A stretch of 64,000 nt of DNA. Origin: Phlebotomus papatasi (taxonomy: Eukaryota > Arthropoda > Insecta > Diptera > Psychodidae). The stretch's first letter is position 1. The number at the start of each line of letters is the position of its first letter. The stretch lies in contig NW_026604456.1 of NCBI RefSeq assembly GCF_024763615.1, positions 239,557 through 303,556 on the forward strand. The letters are read 5' to 3'. Below are positions 10,211 to 21,899 of this stretch, piece by piece. A program made the position numbers and the translations under genes. Below the pieces are notes generated by a model that saw only the letters and a list, made by a program, of their open reading frames with translations, had not been told where the DNA came from and did not search any database.

Positions 10211-12040
10211 TCTCAAACTATGCACCCATTTAGAGCCCCCCTGAGGCTAGATTTGTGCAAATTTTCAATTGAAAATAAGCAAAATTGAATGAGAATTTCA
10301 TAAGTGTTTGAAAATCTTTAAAGTTGATTATCTCGAATAGTACGGGATAGAGGGGTCTCAAATTATGCACCCATTTAGAGCCCCCCTGAGGCTAGATTTG
10401 TGCAAAATTTCAATTGAAAATAAGCAAAATTGAATGAGAATTTCATAAGTGTTTGAAAATCTTTAAAGTTGATTATCTCGAATAGTACGGGATAGAGGGA
10501 TCTCAAATTATGCACCCATTTAGAGCCCCCCTGAGGCTAGATTTGTGCAAAATTTCAATTGAAAACAAACAAAATTGAATGAGAATTTAATAAGTGTTTG
10601 AAAATCTTTAAAGTTGATTATCTCGAATAGTACGGGATAGAGGGGTCTCAAATTATGCACCCATTTAGAGCCCCCCTGAGGCTAGATTTGTGCAAAATTT
10701 CAATTGAAAATAAGCAAAATTTCAATTGAAAATAAGCAAAATTGAATGAGAATTTCATAAGTGTTTGAAAATCTTTAAAGTTGATTATCTCGAATAGTAC
10801 GGGATAGAGGGGTCTCAAATTATGCACCCATTTAGAGCCCCCCTGAGGCTAGATTTGTGCAAAATTTCAATTGAAAATAAGCAAAATTGAATGAGAATTT
10901 CATAAGTGTTTGAAAATCTTTAAAGTTGATTATCTCGAATAGTACGGGATAGAGGGATCTCAAACTATGCACCCATTTAGAGCCCCCCTGAGGCTAGATT
11001 TGTGCAAAATTTCAATTGAAAATAAGCAAAATTAAATGAGAATTTCATAAGTGTTTGAAAATCTTTAAAGTTGATTATCTCGAATAGTACGGGATAGAGG
11101 GGTCTCAAATTATGCACCCATTTAGAGCCCCCCTTGAGGCTAGATTTGTGCAAAATTTCAATTGAAAATAAGCAAAATTTCAATTGAAAATAAGCAAAAT
11201 TGAATGAGAATTTCATAAGTGTTTGAAAATCTTTAAAGTTGATTATCTCGAATAGTACGGGATAGAGGGATCTCAAACTATGCACCCATTTAGAGCCCCC
11301 CTGAGGCTAGATTTGTGCAAAATTTCAATTGAAAATAAGCAAAATTAAATGAGAATTTCATAAGTGTTTGAAAATCTTTAAAGTTGATTATCTCTAATAG
11401 TACGGGATAGAGGGGTCTCAAATTATGCACCCATTTAGAGCCCCCCTGAGGCTAGATTTGTGCAAAATTTCAATTGAAAATAAGCAAAATTGAATGAGAA
11501 TTTCATAAGTGTTTGAAAATCTTTAAAGTTGATTATCTCGAATAGTACGGGATAGAGGGGTCTCAAATTATGCACCCATTTAGAGCCCCCCTTGAGGCTA
11601 GATTTGTGCAAAATTTCTATTGAAAATAAGCAAAATTTCAATTGAAAATAAGCAAAATTGAATGAGAATTTCATAAGTGTTTGAAAATCTTTAAAGTTGA
11701 TTATCTCGAATAGTACGGGATAGAGGGGTCTCAAATTATGCACCCATTTAGAGCCCCCCTGAGGCTAGATTTGTGCAAAATTTCAATTGAAAATAAGCAA
11801 AATTAAATGAGAATTTCATAAGTGTTTGAAAATCTTTAAAGTTGATTATCTCTAATAGTACGGGATAGAGGGGTCTCAAATTATGCACCCATTTAGAGCC
11901 CCCCTGAGGCTAGATTTGTGCAAAATTTCAATTGAAAATAAGCAAAATTTCAATTGAAAATAAGCAAAATTGAATGAGAATTTCATAAGTGTTTGAAAAT
12001 CTTTAAAGTTGATTATCTCGAATAGTACGGGATAGAGGGA
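10211..12040 (+). repeat. B-type superunit, 1830 bp
   Basis: Starts at the same marker monomer and keeps the 766-bp leader (taaatgag plus 167-bp monomer pair at 10977). The following pair begins at 11435, 458 bp later instead of 603 bp, so one 145-bp monomer is missing between the pairs. A tail with tttctattg, found in most later superunits, appears at about 11618. The monomer before the marker is also slightly shortened (attatgag near 10141) and has gtagggg instead of gtacggg near 10196. Confidence 0.7.
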
Positions 12041-15000
12041 TCTCAAACTATGCACCCATTTAGAGCCCCCCTGAGGCTAGATTTGTGCAAATTTTCAATT
12101 GAAAATAAGCAAAATTGAATGAGAATTTCATAAGTGTTTGAAAATCTTTAAAGTTGATTATCTCGAATAGTACGGGATAGAGGGGTCTCAAATTATGCAC
12201 CCATTTAGAGCCCCCCTGAGGCTAGATTTGTGCAAAATTTCAATTGAAAATAAGCAAAATTGAATGAGAATTTCATAAGTGTTTGAAAATCTTTAAAGTT
12301 GATTATCTCGAATAGTACGGGATAGAGGGATCTCAAATTATGCACCCATTTAGAGCCCCCCTGAGGCTAGATTTGTGCAAAATTTCAATTGAAAACAAAC
12401 AAAATTGAATGAGAATTTAATAAGTGTTTGAAAATCTTTAAAGTTGATTATCTCGAATAGTACGGGATAGAGGGGTCTCAAATTATGCACCCATTTAGAG
12501 CCCCCCTGAGGCTAGATTTGTGCAAAATTTCAATTGAAAATAAGCAAAATTTCAATTGAAAATAAGCAAAATTGAATGAGAATTTCATAAGTGTTTGAAA
12601 ATCTTTAAAGTTGATTATCTCGAATAGTACGGGATAGAGGGGTCTCAAATTATGCACCCATTTAGAGCCCCCCTGAGGCTAGATTTGTGCAAAATTTCAA
12701 TTGAAAATAAGCAAAATTGAATGAGAATTTCATAAGTGTTTGAAAATCTTTAAAGTTGATTATCTCGAATAGTACGGGATAGAGGGATCTCAAACTATGC
12801 ACCCATTTAGAGCCCCCCTGAGGCTAGATTTGTGCAAAATTTCAATTGAAAATAAGCAAAATTAAATGAGAATTTCATAAGTGTTTGAAAATCTTTAAAG
12901 TTGATTATCTCGAATAGTACGGGATAGAGGGGTCTCAAATTATGCACCCATTTAGAGCCCCCCTTGAGGCTAGATTTGTGCAAAATTTCAATTGAAAATA
13001 AGCAAAATTTCAATTGAAAATAAGCAAAATTGAATGAGAATTTCATAAGTGTTTGAAAATCTTTAAAGTTGATTATCTCGAATAGTACGGGATAGAGGGG
13101 TCTCAAATTATGCACCCATTTAGAGCCCCCCTGAGGCTAGATTTGTGCAAAATTTCAATTGAAAATAAGCAAAATTGAATGAGAATTTCATAAGTGTTTG
13201 AAAATCTTTAAAGTTGATTATCTCGAATAGTACGGGATAGAGGGATCTCAAACTATGCACCCATTTAGAGCCCCCCTGAGGCTAGATTTGTGCAAAATTT
13301 CAATTGAAAATAAGCAAAATTAAATGAGAATTTCATAAGTGTTTGAAAATCTTTAAAGTTGATTATCTCTAATAGTACGGGATAGAGGGGTCTCAAATTA
13401 TGCACCCATTTAGAGCCCCCCTGAGGCTAGATTTGTGCAAAATTTCAATTGAAAATAAGCAAAATTGAATGAGAATTTCATAAGTGTTTGAAAATCTTTA
13501 AAGTTGATTATCTCGAATAGTACGGGATAGAGGGGTCTCAAATTATGCACCCATTTAGAGCCCCCCTTGAGGCTAGATTTGTGCAAAATTTCTATTGAAA
13601 ATAAGCAAAATTTCAATTGAAAATAAGCAAAATTGAATGAGAATTTCATAAGTGTTTGAAAATCTTTAAAGTTGATTATCTCGAATAGTACGGGATAGAG
13701 GGGTCTCAAATTATGCACCCATTTAGAGCCCCCCTGAGGCTAGATTTGTGCAAAATTTCAATTGAAAATAAGCAAAATTGAATGAGAATTTCATAAGTGT
13801 TTGAAAATCTTTAAAGTTGATTATCTCGAATAGTACGGGATAGCGGGATCTCAAACTATGCACCCATTTAGAGCCCCCCTGAGGCTAGATTTGTGCAAAA
13901 TTTCAATTGAAAATAAGCAAAATTAAATGAGAATTTCATAAGTGTTTGAAAATCTTTAAAGTTGATTATCTCTAATAGTACGGGATAGAGGGGTCTCAAA
14001 TTATGCACCCATTTAGAGCCCCCCTGAGGCTAGATTTGTGCAAAATTTCAATTGAAAATAAGCAAAATTGAATGAGAATTTCATAAGTGTTTGAAAATCT
14101 TTAAAGTTGATTATCTCGAATAGTACGGGATAGAGGGATCTCAAACTATGCACCCATTTAGAGCCCCCCTGAGGCTAGATTTGTGCAAAATTTCAATTGA
14201 AAATAAGCAAAATTAAATGAGAATTTCATAAGTGTTTGAAAATCTTTAAAGTTGATTATCTCTAATAGTACGGGATAGAGGGGTCTCAAATTATGCACCC
14301 ATTTAGAGCCCCCCTGAGGCTAGATTTGTGCAAAATTTCAATTGAAAATAAGCAAAATTGAATGAGAATTTCATAAGTGTTTGAAAATCTTTAAAGTTGA
14401 TTATCTCGAATAGTACGGGATAGAGGGGTCTCAAATTATGCACCCATTTAGAGCCCCCCTTGAGGCTAGATTTGTGCAAAATTTCAATTGAAAATAAGCA
14501 AAATTTCAATTGAAAATAAGCAAAATTGAATGAGAATTTCATAAGTGTTTGAAAATCTTTAAAGTTGATTATCTCGAATAGTACGGGATAGAGGGGTCTC
14601 AAATTATGCACCCATTTAGAGCCCCCCTGAGGCTAGATTTGTGCAAAATTTCAATTGAAAATAAGCAAAATTGAATGAGAATTTCATAAGTGTTTGAAAA
14701 TCTTTAAAGTTGATTATCTCGAATAGTACGGGATAGAGGGATCTCAAATTATGCACCCATTTAGAGCCCCCCTGAGGCTAGATTTGTGCAAAATTTCAAT
14801 TGAAAACAAACAAAATTGAATGAGAATTTAATAAGTGTTTGAAAATCTTTAAAGTTGATTATCTCGAATAGTACGGGATAGAGGGGTCTCAAATTATGCA
14901 CCCATTTAGAGCCCCCCTGAGGCTAGATTTGTGCAAAATTTCAATTGAAAATAAGCAAAATTAAATGAGAATTTCATAAGTGTTTGAAAATTTTTAAAGT

Positions 15001-15198
15001 TGATTATCTCGAATAGTACGGGATAGAGGGGTCTCAAATTATGCACCCATTTAGAGCCCCCCTGAGGCTAGATTTGTGCAAAATTTCAATTGAAAATAAG
15101 CAAAATTTCAATTGAAAATAAGCAAAATTGAATGAGAATTTCATAAGTGTTTGAAAATCTTTAAAGTTGATTATCTCGAATAGTACGGGATAGAGGGA
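12041..15198 (+). repeat. B-type superunit, 3158 bp
   Basis: Keeps the 766-bp leader (pair at 12807) and the 603-bp spacing to 13410, then has extra copies of the taaatgag / ctctaat monomer pair, including one more 167-bp pair at 14303. Spacing to the first superunit's equivalents is exactly 4260 bp for both pairs. The internal gain explains the greater length. Confidence 0.7.
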
Positions 15199-16560
15199 TC
15201 TCAAACTATGCACCCATTTAGAGCCCCCCTGAGGCTAGATTTGTGCAAATTTTCAATTGAAAATAAGCAAAATTGAATGAGAATTTCATAAGTGTTTGAA
15301 AATCTTTAAAGTTGATTATCTCGAATAGTACGGGATAGAGGGGTCTCAAATTATGCACCCATTTAGAGCCCCCCTGAGGCTAGATTTGTGCAAAATTTCA
15401 ATTGAAAATAAGCAAAATTGAATGAGAATTTCATAAGTGTTTGAAAATCTTTAAAGTTGATTATCTCGAATAGTACGGGATAGAGGGATCTCAAATTATG
15501 CACCCATTTAGAGCCCCCCTGAGGCTAGATTTGTGCAAAATTTCAATTGAAAACAAACAAAATTGAATGAGAATTTAATAAGTGTTTGAAAATCTTTAAA
15601 GTTGATTATCTCGAATAGTACGGGATAGAGGGGTCTCAAATTATGCACCCATTTAGAGCCCCCCTGAGGCTAGATTTGTGCAAAATTTCAATTGAAAATA
15701 AGCAAAATTTCAATTGAAAATAAGCAAAATTGAATGAGAATTTCATAAGTGTTTGAAAATCTTTAAAGTTGATTATCTCGAATAGTACGGGATAGAGGGG
15801 TCTCAAATTATGCACCCATTTAGAGCCCCCCTGAGGCTAGATTTGTGCAAAATTTCAATTGAAAATAAGCAAAATTGAATGAGAATTTCATAAGTGTTTG
15901 AAAATCTTTAAAGTTGATTATCTCGAATAGTACGGGATAGAGGGATCTCAAACTATGCACCCATTTAGAGCCCCCCTGAGGCTAGATTTGTGCAAAATTT
16001 CAATTGAAAATAAGCAAAATTAAATGAGAATTTCATAAGTGTTTGAAAATCTTTAAAGTTGATTATCTCGAATAGTACGGGATAGAGGGGTCTCAAATTA
16101 TGCACCCATTTAGAGCCCCCCTTGAGGCTAGATTTGTGCAAAATTTCAATTGAAAATAAGCAAAATTTCAATTGAAAATAAGCAAAATTGAATGAGAATT
16201 TCATAAGTGTTTGAAAATCTTTAAAGTTGATTATCTCGAATAGTACGGGATAGAGGGGTCTCAAATTATGCACCCATTTAGAGCCCCCCTGAGGCTAGAT
16301 TTGTGCAAAATTTCAATTGAAAATAAGCAAAATTGAATGAGAATTTCATAAGTGTTTGAAAATCTTTAAAGTTGATTATCTCGAATAGTACGGGATAGAG
16401 GGATCTCAAACTATGCACCCATTTAGAGCCCCCCTGAGGCTAGATTTGTGCAAAATTTCAATTGAAAATAAGCAAAATTAAATGAGAATTTCATAAGTGT
16501 TTGAAAATCTTTAAAGTTGATTATCTCTAATAGTACGGGATAGAGGGGTCTCAAATTATG

Positions 16561-16586
16561 CACCCATTTAGAGCACCCATTTAGAG
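16561..16586 (+). repeat. 13-bp tandem duplication inside a monomer
   Basis: The 13-mer cacccatttagag occurs twice in a row (16561-16573 and 16574-16586) where other monomers have it once. The identical duplication is found at 57978-58003, in a different background. Confidence 0.9.
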
Positions 16587-18347
16587 CCCCCCTGAGGCTA
16601 GATTTGTGCAAAATTTCAATTGAAAATAAGCAAAATTGAATGAGAATTTCATAAGTGTTTGAAAATCTTTAAAGTTGATTATCTCGAATAGTACGGGATA
16701 GAGGGGTCTCAAATTATGCACCCATTTAGAGCCCCCCTTGAGGCTAGATTTGTGCAAAATTTCTATTGAAAATAAGCAAAATTTCAATTGAAAATAAGCA
16801 AAATTGAATGAGAATTTCATAAGTGTTTGAAAATCTTTAAAGTTGATTATCTCGAATAGTACGGGATAGAGGGGTCTCAAATTATGCACCCATTTAGAGC
16901 CCCCCTGAGGCTAGATTTGTGCAAAATTTCAATTGAAAATAAGCAAAATTGAATGAGAATTTCATAAGTGTTTGAAAATCTTTAAAGTTGATTATCTCGA
17001 ATAGTACGGGATAGAGGGATCTCAAACTATGCACCCATTTAGAGCCCCCCTGAGGCTAGATTTGTGCAAAATTTCAATTGAAAATAAGCAAAATTAAATG
17101 AGAATTTCATAAGTGTTTGAAAATCTTTAAAGTTGATTATCTCTAATAGTACGGGATAGAGGGGTCTCAAATTATGCACCCATTTAGAGCCCCCCTGAGG
17201 CTAGATTTGTGCAAAATTTCAATTGAAAATAAGCAAAATTGAATGAGAATTTCATAAGTGTTTAAAAATCTTTAAAGTTGATTATCTCGAATAGTACGGG
17301 ATAGAGGGGTCTCAAATTATGCACCCATATAGAGCCCCCCTGAGGCTAGATTTGTGCAAATTTTCAATTGAAAATAAGCAAAATTGAATGAGAATTTCAT
17401 AAGTGTTTGAAAATCTTTAAAGTTGATTATCTCGAATAGTACGGGATAGAGGGGTCTCAAATTATGCACCCATTTAGAGCCCCCCTGAGGCTAGATTTGT
17501 GCAAAATTTCAATTGAAAATAAGCAAAATTGAATGAGAATTTCATAAGTGTTTGAAAATCTTTAAAGTTGATTATCTCGAATAGTACGGGATAGAGGGAT
17601 CTCAAATTATGCACCCATTTAGAGCCCCCCTGAGGCTAGATTTGTGCAAAATTTCAATTGAAAACAAACAAAATTGAATGAGAATTTAATAAGTGTTTGA
17701 AAATCTTTAAAGTTGATTATCTCGAATAGTACGGGATAGAGGGGTCTCAAATTATGCACCCATTTAGAGCCCCCCTGAGGCTAGATTTGTGCAAAATTTC
17801 AATTGAAAATAAGCAAAATTAAATGAGAATTTCATAAGTGTTTGAAAATTTTTAAAGTTGATTATCTCGAATAGTACGGGATAGAGGGGTCTCAAATTAT
17901 GCACCCATTTAGGGCCCCCCTGAGGCTAGATTTGTGCAAAATTTCAATTGAAAATAAGCAAAATTTCAATTGAAAATAAGCAAAATTGAATGAGAATTTC
18001 ATAAGTGTTTGAAAATCTTTAAAGTTGATTATCTCGAATAGTACGGGATAGAGGGGTCTCAAATTATGCACCCATTTAGAGCCCCCCTGAGGCTAGATTT
18101 GTGCAAAATTTCAATTGAAAATAAGCAAAATTGAATGAGAATTTCATAAGTGTTTGAAAATCTTTAAAGTTGATTATCTCGAATAGTACGGGATAGAGGG
18201 ATCTCAAATTATGCACCCATTTAGAGCCCCCCTGAGGCTAGATTTGTGCAAAATTTCAATTGAAAACAAACAAAATTGAATGAGAATTTAATAAGTGTTT
18301 GAAAATCTTTAAAGTTGATTATCTCGAATAGTACGGGATAGAGGGGT

Positions 18348-18680
18348 CAAATTATGCACCCATTTAGCCCCCCTGAGGCTAGATTTGTGCAAAATTTCAA
18401 TTGAAAATAAGCAAAATTTCAATTGAAAATAAGCAAAATTGAGCATAAGTGTTTGATTTAAAGTTGATTATCTCGAATAGTACGGGATTCTCAAATTATG
18501 ATTTAGAGCCCCCCTGAGGCTAGATTTGTGCAAAATTTCAATTGAAAATAAGCAAAATTCATAAGTGTTTGAAAATCTTTAAAGTTGATTATCTCATAGT
18601 AATTCTCAAATATGAAGAGCCCCCCTGAGGCTAGATTTGTGCAAAATTTCAATTTATTGAATGAATTTCATAAAATTATG
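18348..18680 (+). other. deletion-riddled satellite patch
   Basis: About three consecutive monomers carry roughly a dozen small deletions while the order of satellite segments is kept. Examples are loss of tc from ggggtctcaaa, loss of ag before the C-run, gagcataag in place of the normal attgaatgagaatttcataag stretch, gtttgatttaaag with five bases lost, and ctcatagtaattctcaaa. Sequence on both sides is normal satellite. Either a locally decayed segment or a poor consensus in the assembly would look like this. Confidence 0.85.
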
Positions 18681-18980
18681 CACCCATTTAGAGCCCCCCT
18701 GAGGCTAGATTTGTGCAAAATTTCAATTGAAAATAAGCAAAATTAAATGAGAATTTCATAAGTGTTTGAAAATTTTTAAAGTTGATTATCTCGAATAGTA
18801 CGGGATAGAGGGGTCTCAAATTATGCACCCATTTAGAGCCCCCCTGAGGCTAGATTTGTGCAAAATTTCAATTGAAAATAAGCAAAATTTCAATTGAAAA
18901 TAAGCAAAATTGAATGAGAATTTCATAAGTGTTTGAAAATCTTTAAAGTTGATTATCTCGAATAGTACGGGATAGAGGGA

Positions 18981-21899
18981 TCTCAAACTATGCACCCATT
19001 TAGAGCCCCCCTGAGGCTAGATTTGTGCAAATTTTCAATTGAAAATAAGCAAAATTGAATGAGAATTTCATAAGTGTTTGAAAATCTTTAAAGTTGATTA
19101 TCTCGAATAGTACGGGATAGAGGGGTCTCAAATTATGCACCCATTTAGAGCCCCCCTGAGGCTAGATTTGTGCAAAATTTCAATTGAAAATAAGCAAAAT
19201 TGAATGAGAATTTCATAAGTGTTTGAAAATCTTTAAAGTTGATTATCTCGAATAGTACGGGATAGAGGGATCTCAAATTATGCACCCATTTAGAGCCCCC
19301 CTGAGGCTAGATTTGTGCAAAATTTCAATTGAAAACAAACAAAATTGAATGAGAATTTAATAAGTGTTTGAAAATCTTTAAAGTTGATTATCTCGAATAG
19401 TACGGGATAGAGGGGTCTCAAATTATGCACCCATTTAGAGCCCCCCTGAGGCTAGATTTGTGCAAAATTTCAATTGAAAATAAGCAAAATTTCAATTGAA
19501 AATAAGCAAAATTGAATGAGAATTTCATAAGTGTTTGAAAATCTTTAAAGTTGATTATCTCGAATAGTACGGGATAGAGGGGTCTCAAATTATGCACCCA
19601 TTTAGAGCCCCCCTGAGGCTAGATTTGTGCAAAATTTCAATTGAAAATAAGCAAAATTGAATGAGAATTTCATAAGTGTTTGAAAATCTTTAAAGTTGAT
19701 TATCTCGAATAGTACGGGATAGAGGGATCTCAAACTATGCACCCATTTAGAGCCCCCCTGAGGCTAGATTTGTGCAAAATTTCAATTGAAAATAAGCAAA
19801 ATTAAATGAGAATTTCATAAGTGTTTGAAAATCTTTAAAGTTGATTATCTCGAATAGTACGGGATAGAGGGGTCTCAAATTATGCACCCATTTAGAGCCC
19901 CCCTTGAGGCTAGATTTGTGCAAAATTTCAATTGAAAATAAGCAAAATTTCAATTGAAAATAAGCAAAATTGAATGAGAATTTCATAAGTGTTTGAAAAT
20001 CTTTAAAGTTGATTATCTCGAATAGTACGGGATAGAGGGGTCTCAAATTATGCACCCATTTAGAGCCCCCCTGAGGCTAGATTTGTGCAAAATTTCAATT
20101 GAAAATAAGCAAAATTGAATGAGAATTTCATAAGTGTTTGAAAATCTTTAAAGTTGATTATCTCGAATAGTACGGGATAGAGGGATCTCAAACTATGCAC
20201 CCATTTAGAGCCCCCCTGAGGCTAGATTTGTGCAAAATTTCAATTGAAAATAAGCAAAATTAAATGAGAATTTCATAAGTGTTTGAAAATCTTTAAAGTT
20301 GATTATCTCTAATAGTACGGGATAGAGGGGTCTCAAATTATGCACCCATTTAGAGCCCCCCTGAGGCTAGATTTGTGCAAAATTTCAATTGAAAATAAGC
20401 AAAATTGAATGAGAATTTCATAAGTGTTTGAAAATCTTTAAAGTTGATTATCTCGAATAGTACGGGATAGAGGGGTCTCAAATTATGCACCCATTTAGAG
20501 CCCCCCTTGAGGCTAGATTTGTGCAAAATTTCTATTGAAAATAAGCAAAATTTCAATTGAAAATAAGCAAAATTGAATGAGAATTTCATAAGTGTTTGAA
20601 AATCTTTAAAGTTGATTATCTCGAATAGTACGGGATAGAGGGGTCTCAAATTATGCACCCATTTAGAGCCCCCCTGAGGCTAGATTTGTGCAAAATTTCA
20701 ATTGAAAATAAGCAAAATTGAATGAGAATTTCATAAGTGTTTGAAAATCTTTAAAGTTGATTATCTCGAATAGTACGGGATAGAGGGATCTCAAACTATG
20801 CACCCATTTAGAGCCCCCCTGAGGCTAGATTTGTGCAAAAAATTTAAGCAAAATTGAGAATTTCATAATGAAAATCTTTAAAGTTGCAAAACTATTAGAT
20901 TTGTGCAAAATTTCAAAATGAGAATTTCATAAGTGTTTGAAAATCTTTAAAGTTGATTATCTCTAATAGTACGGGATAGAGGGGTCTCAAATTATGCACC
21001 CATTTAGAGCCCCCCTGAGGCTAGATTTGTGCAAAATTTCAATTGAAAATAAGCAAAATTGAATGAGAATTTCATAAGTGTTTGAAAATCTTTAAAGTTG
21101 ATTATCTCGAATAGTACGGGATAGAGGGGTCTCAAATTATGCACCCATTTAGAGCCCCCCTTGAGGCTAGATTTGTGCAAAATTTCAATTGAAAATAAGC
21201 AAAATTTCAATTGAAAATAAGCAAAATTGAATGAGAATTTCATAAGTGTTTGAAAATCTTTAAAGTTGATTATCTCGAATAGTACGGGATAGAGGGGTCT
21301 CAAATTATGCACCCATTTAGAGCCCCCCTGAGGCTAGATTTGTGCAAAATTTCAATTGAAAATAAGCAAAATTGAATGAGAATTTCATAAGTGTTTGAAA
21401 ATCTTTAAAGTTGATTATCTCGAATAGTACGGGATAGAGGGATCTCAAATTATGCACCCATTTAGAGCCCCCCTGAGGCTAGATTTGTGCAAAATTTCAA
21501 TTGAAAACAAACAAAATTGAATGAGAATTTAATAAGTGTTTGAAAATCTTTAAAGTTGATTATCTCGAATAGTACGGGATAGAGGGGTCTCAAATTATGC
21601 ACCCATTTAGAGCCCCCCTGAGGCTAGATTTGTGCAAAATTTCAATTGAAAATAAGCAAAATTAAATGAGAATTTCATAAGTGTTTGAAAATTTTTAAAG
21701 TTGATTATCTCGAATAGTACGGGATAGAGGGGTCTCAAATTATGCACCCATTTAGAGCCCCCCTGAGGCTAGATTTGTGCAAAATTTCAATTGAAAATAA
21801 GCAAAATTTCAATTGAAAATAAGCAAAATTGAATGAGAATTTCATAAGTGTTTGAAAATCTTTAAAGTTGATTATCTCGAATAGTACGGGATAGAGGGA
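18981..21899 (+). repeat. B-type superunit, 2919 bp
   Basis: Keeps the 766-bp leader (pair at 19747) and the 603-bp spacing (pair at 20350). It then has a scrambled stretch at 20835-20920 and another 167-bp pair at 21004. The tttctattg tail is at about 20531. Confidence 0.7.
20835..20920 (+). other. scrambled satellite patch
   Basis: After a normal gatttgtgc the sequence runs through shortened or reordered pieces (aaaaaatttaagc, attgagaatttcataatg, aaagttgcaaaactattag) and then restarts at gatttgtgc. It resumes normal repeat at about 20921. All pieces are recognisable satellite in the same orientation. Confidence 0.8.

Larger units (their letters stand above)
15199..18980 (+). repeat. B-type superunit, 3782 bp, with a damaged patch
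   Basis: Keeps the 766-bp leader (pair at 15965). The next pair starts 616 bp later instead of 603 because of a 13-bp tandem duplication at 16561-16586. The end of the unit contains the deletion-rich patch at 18348-18680. Confidence 0.7.

Noticed and set aside
18348..20920. Pseudogene remains in the damaged patches
   Set aside because: Every piece can be assigned to the satellite monomer; there is no foreign coding sequence.
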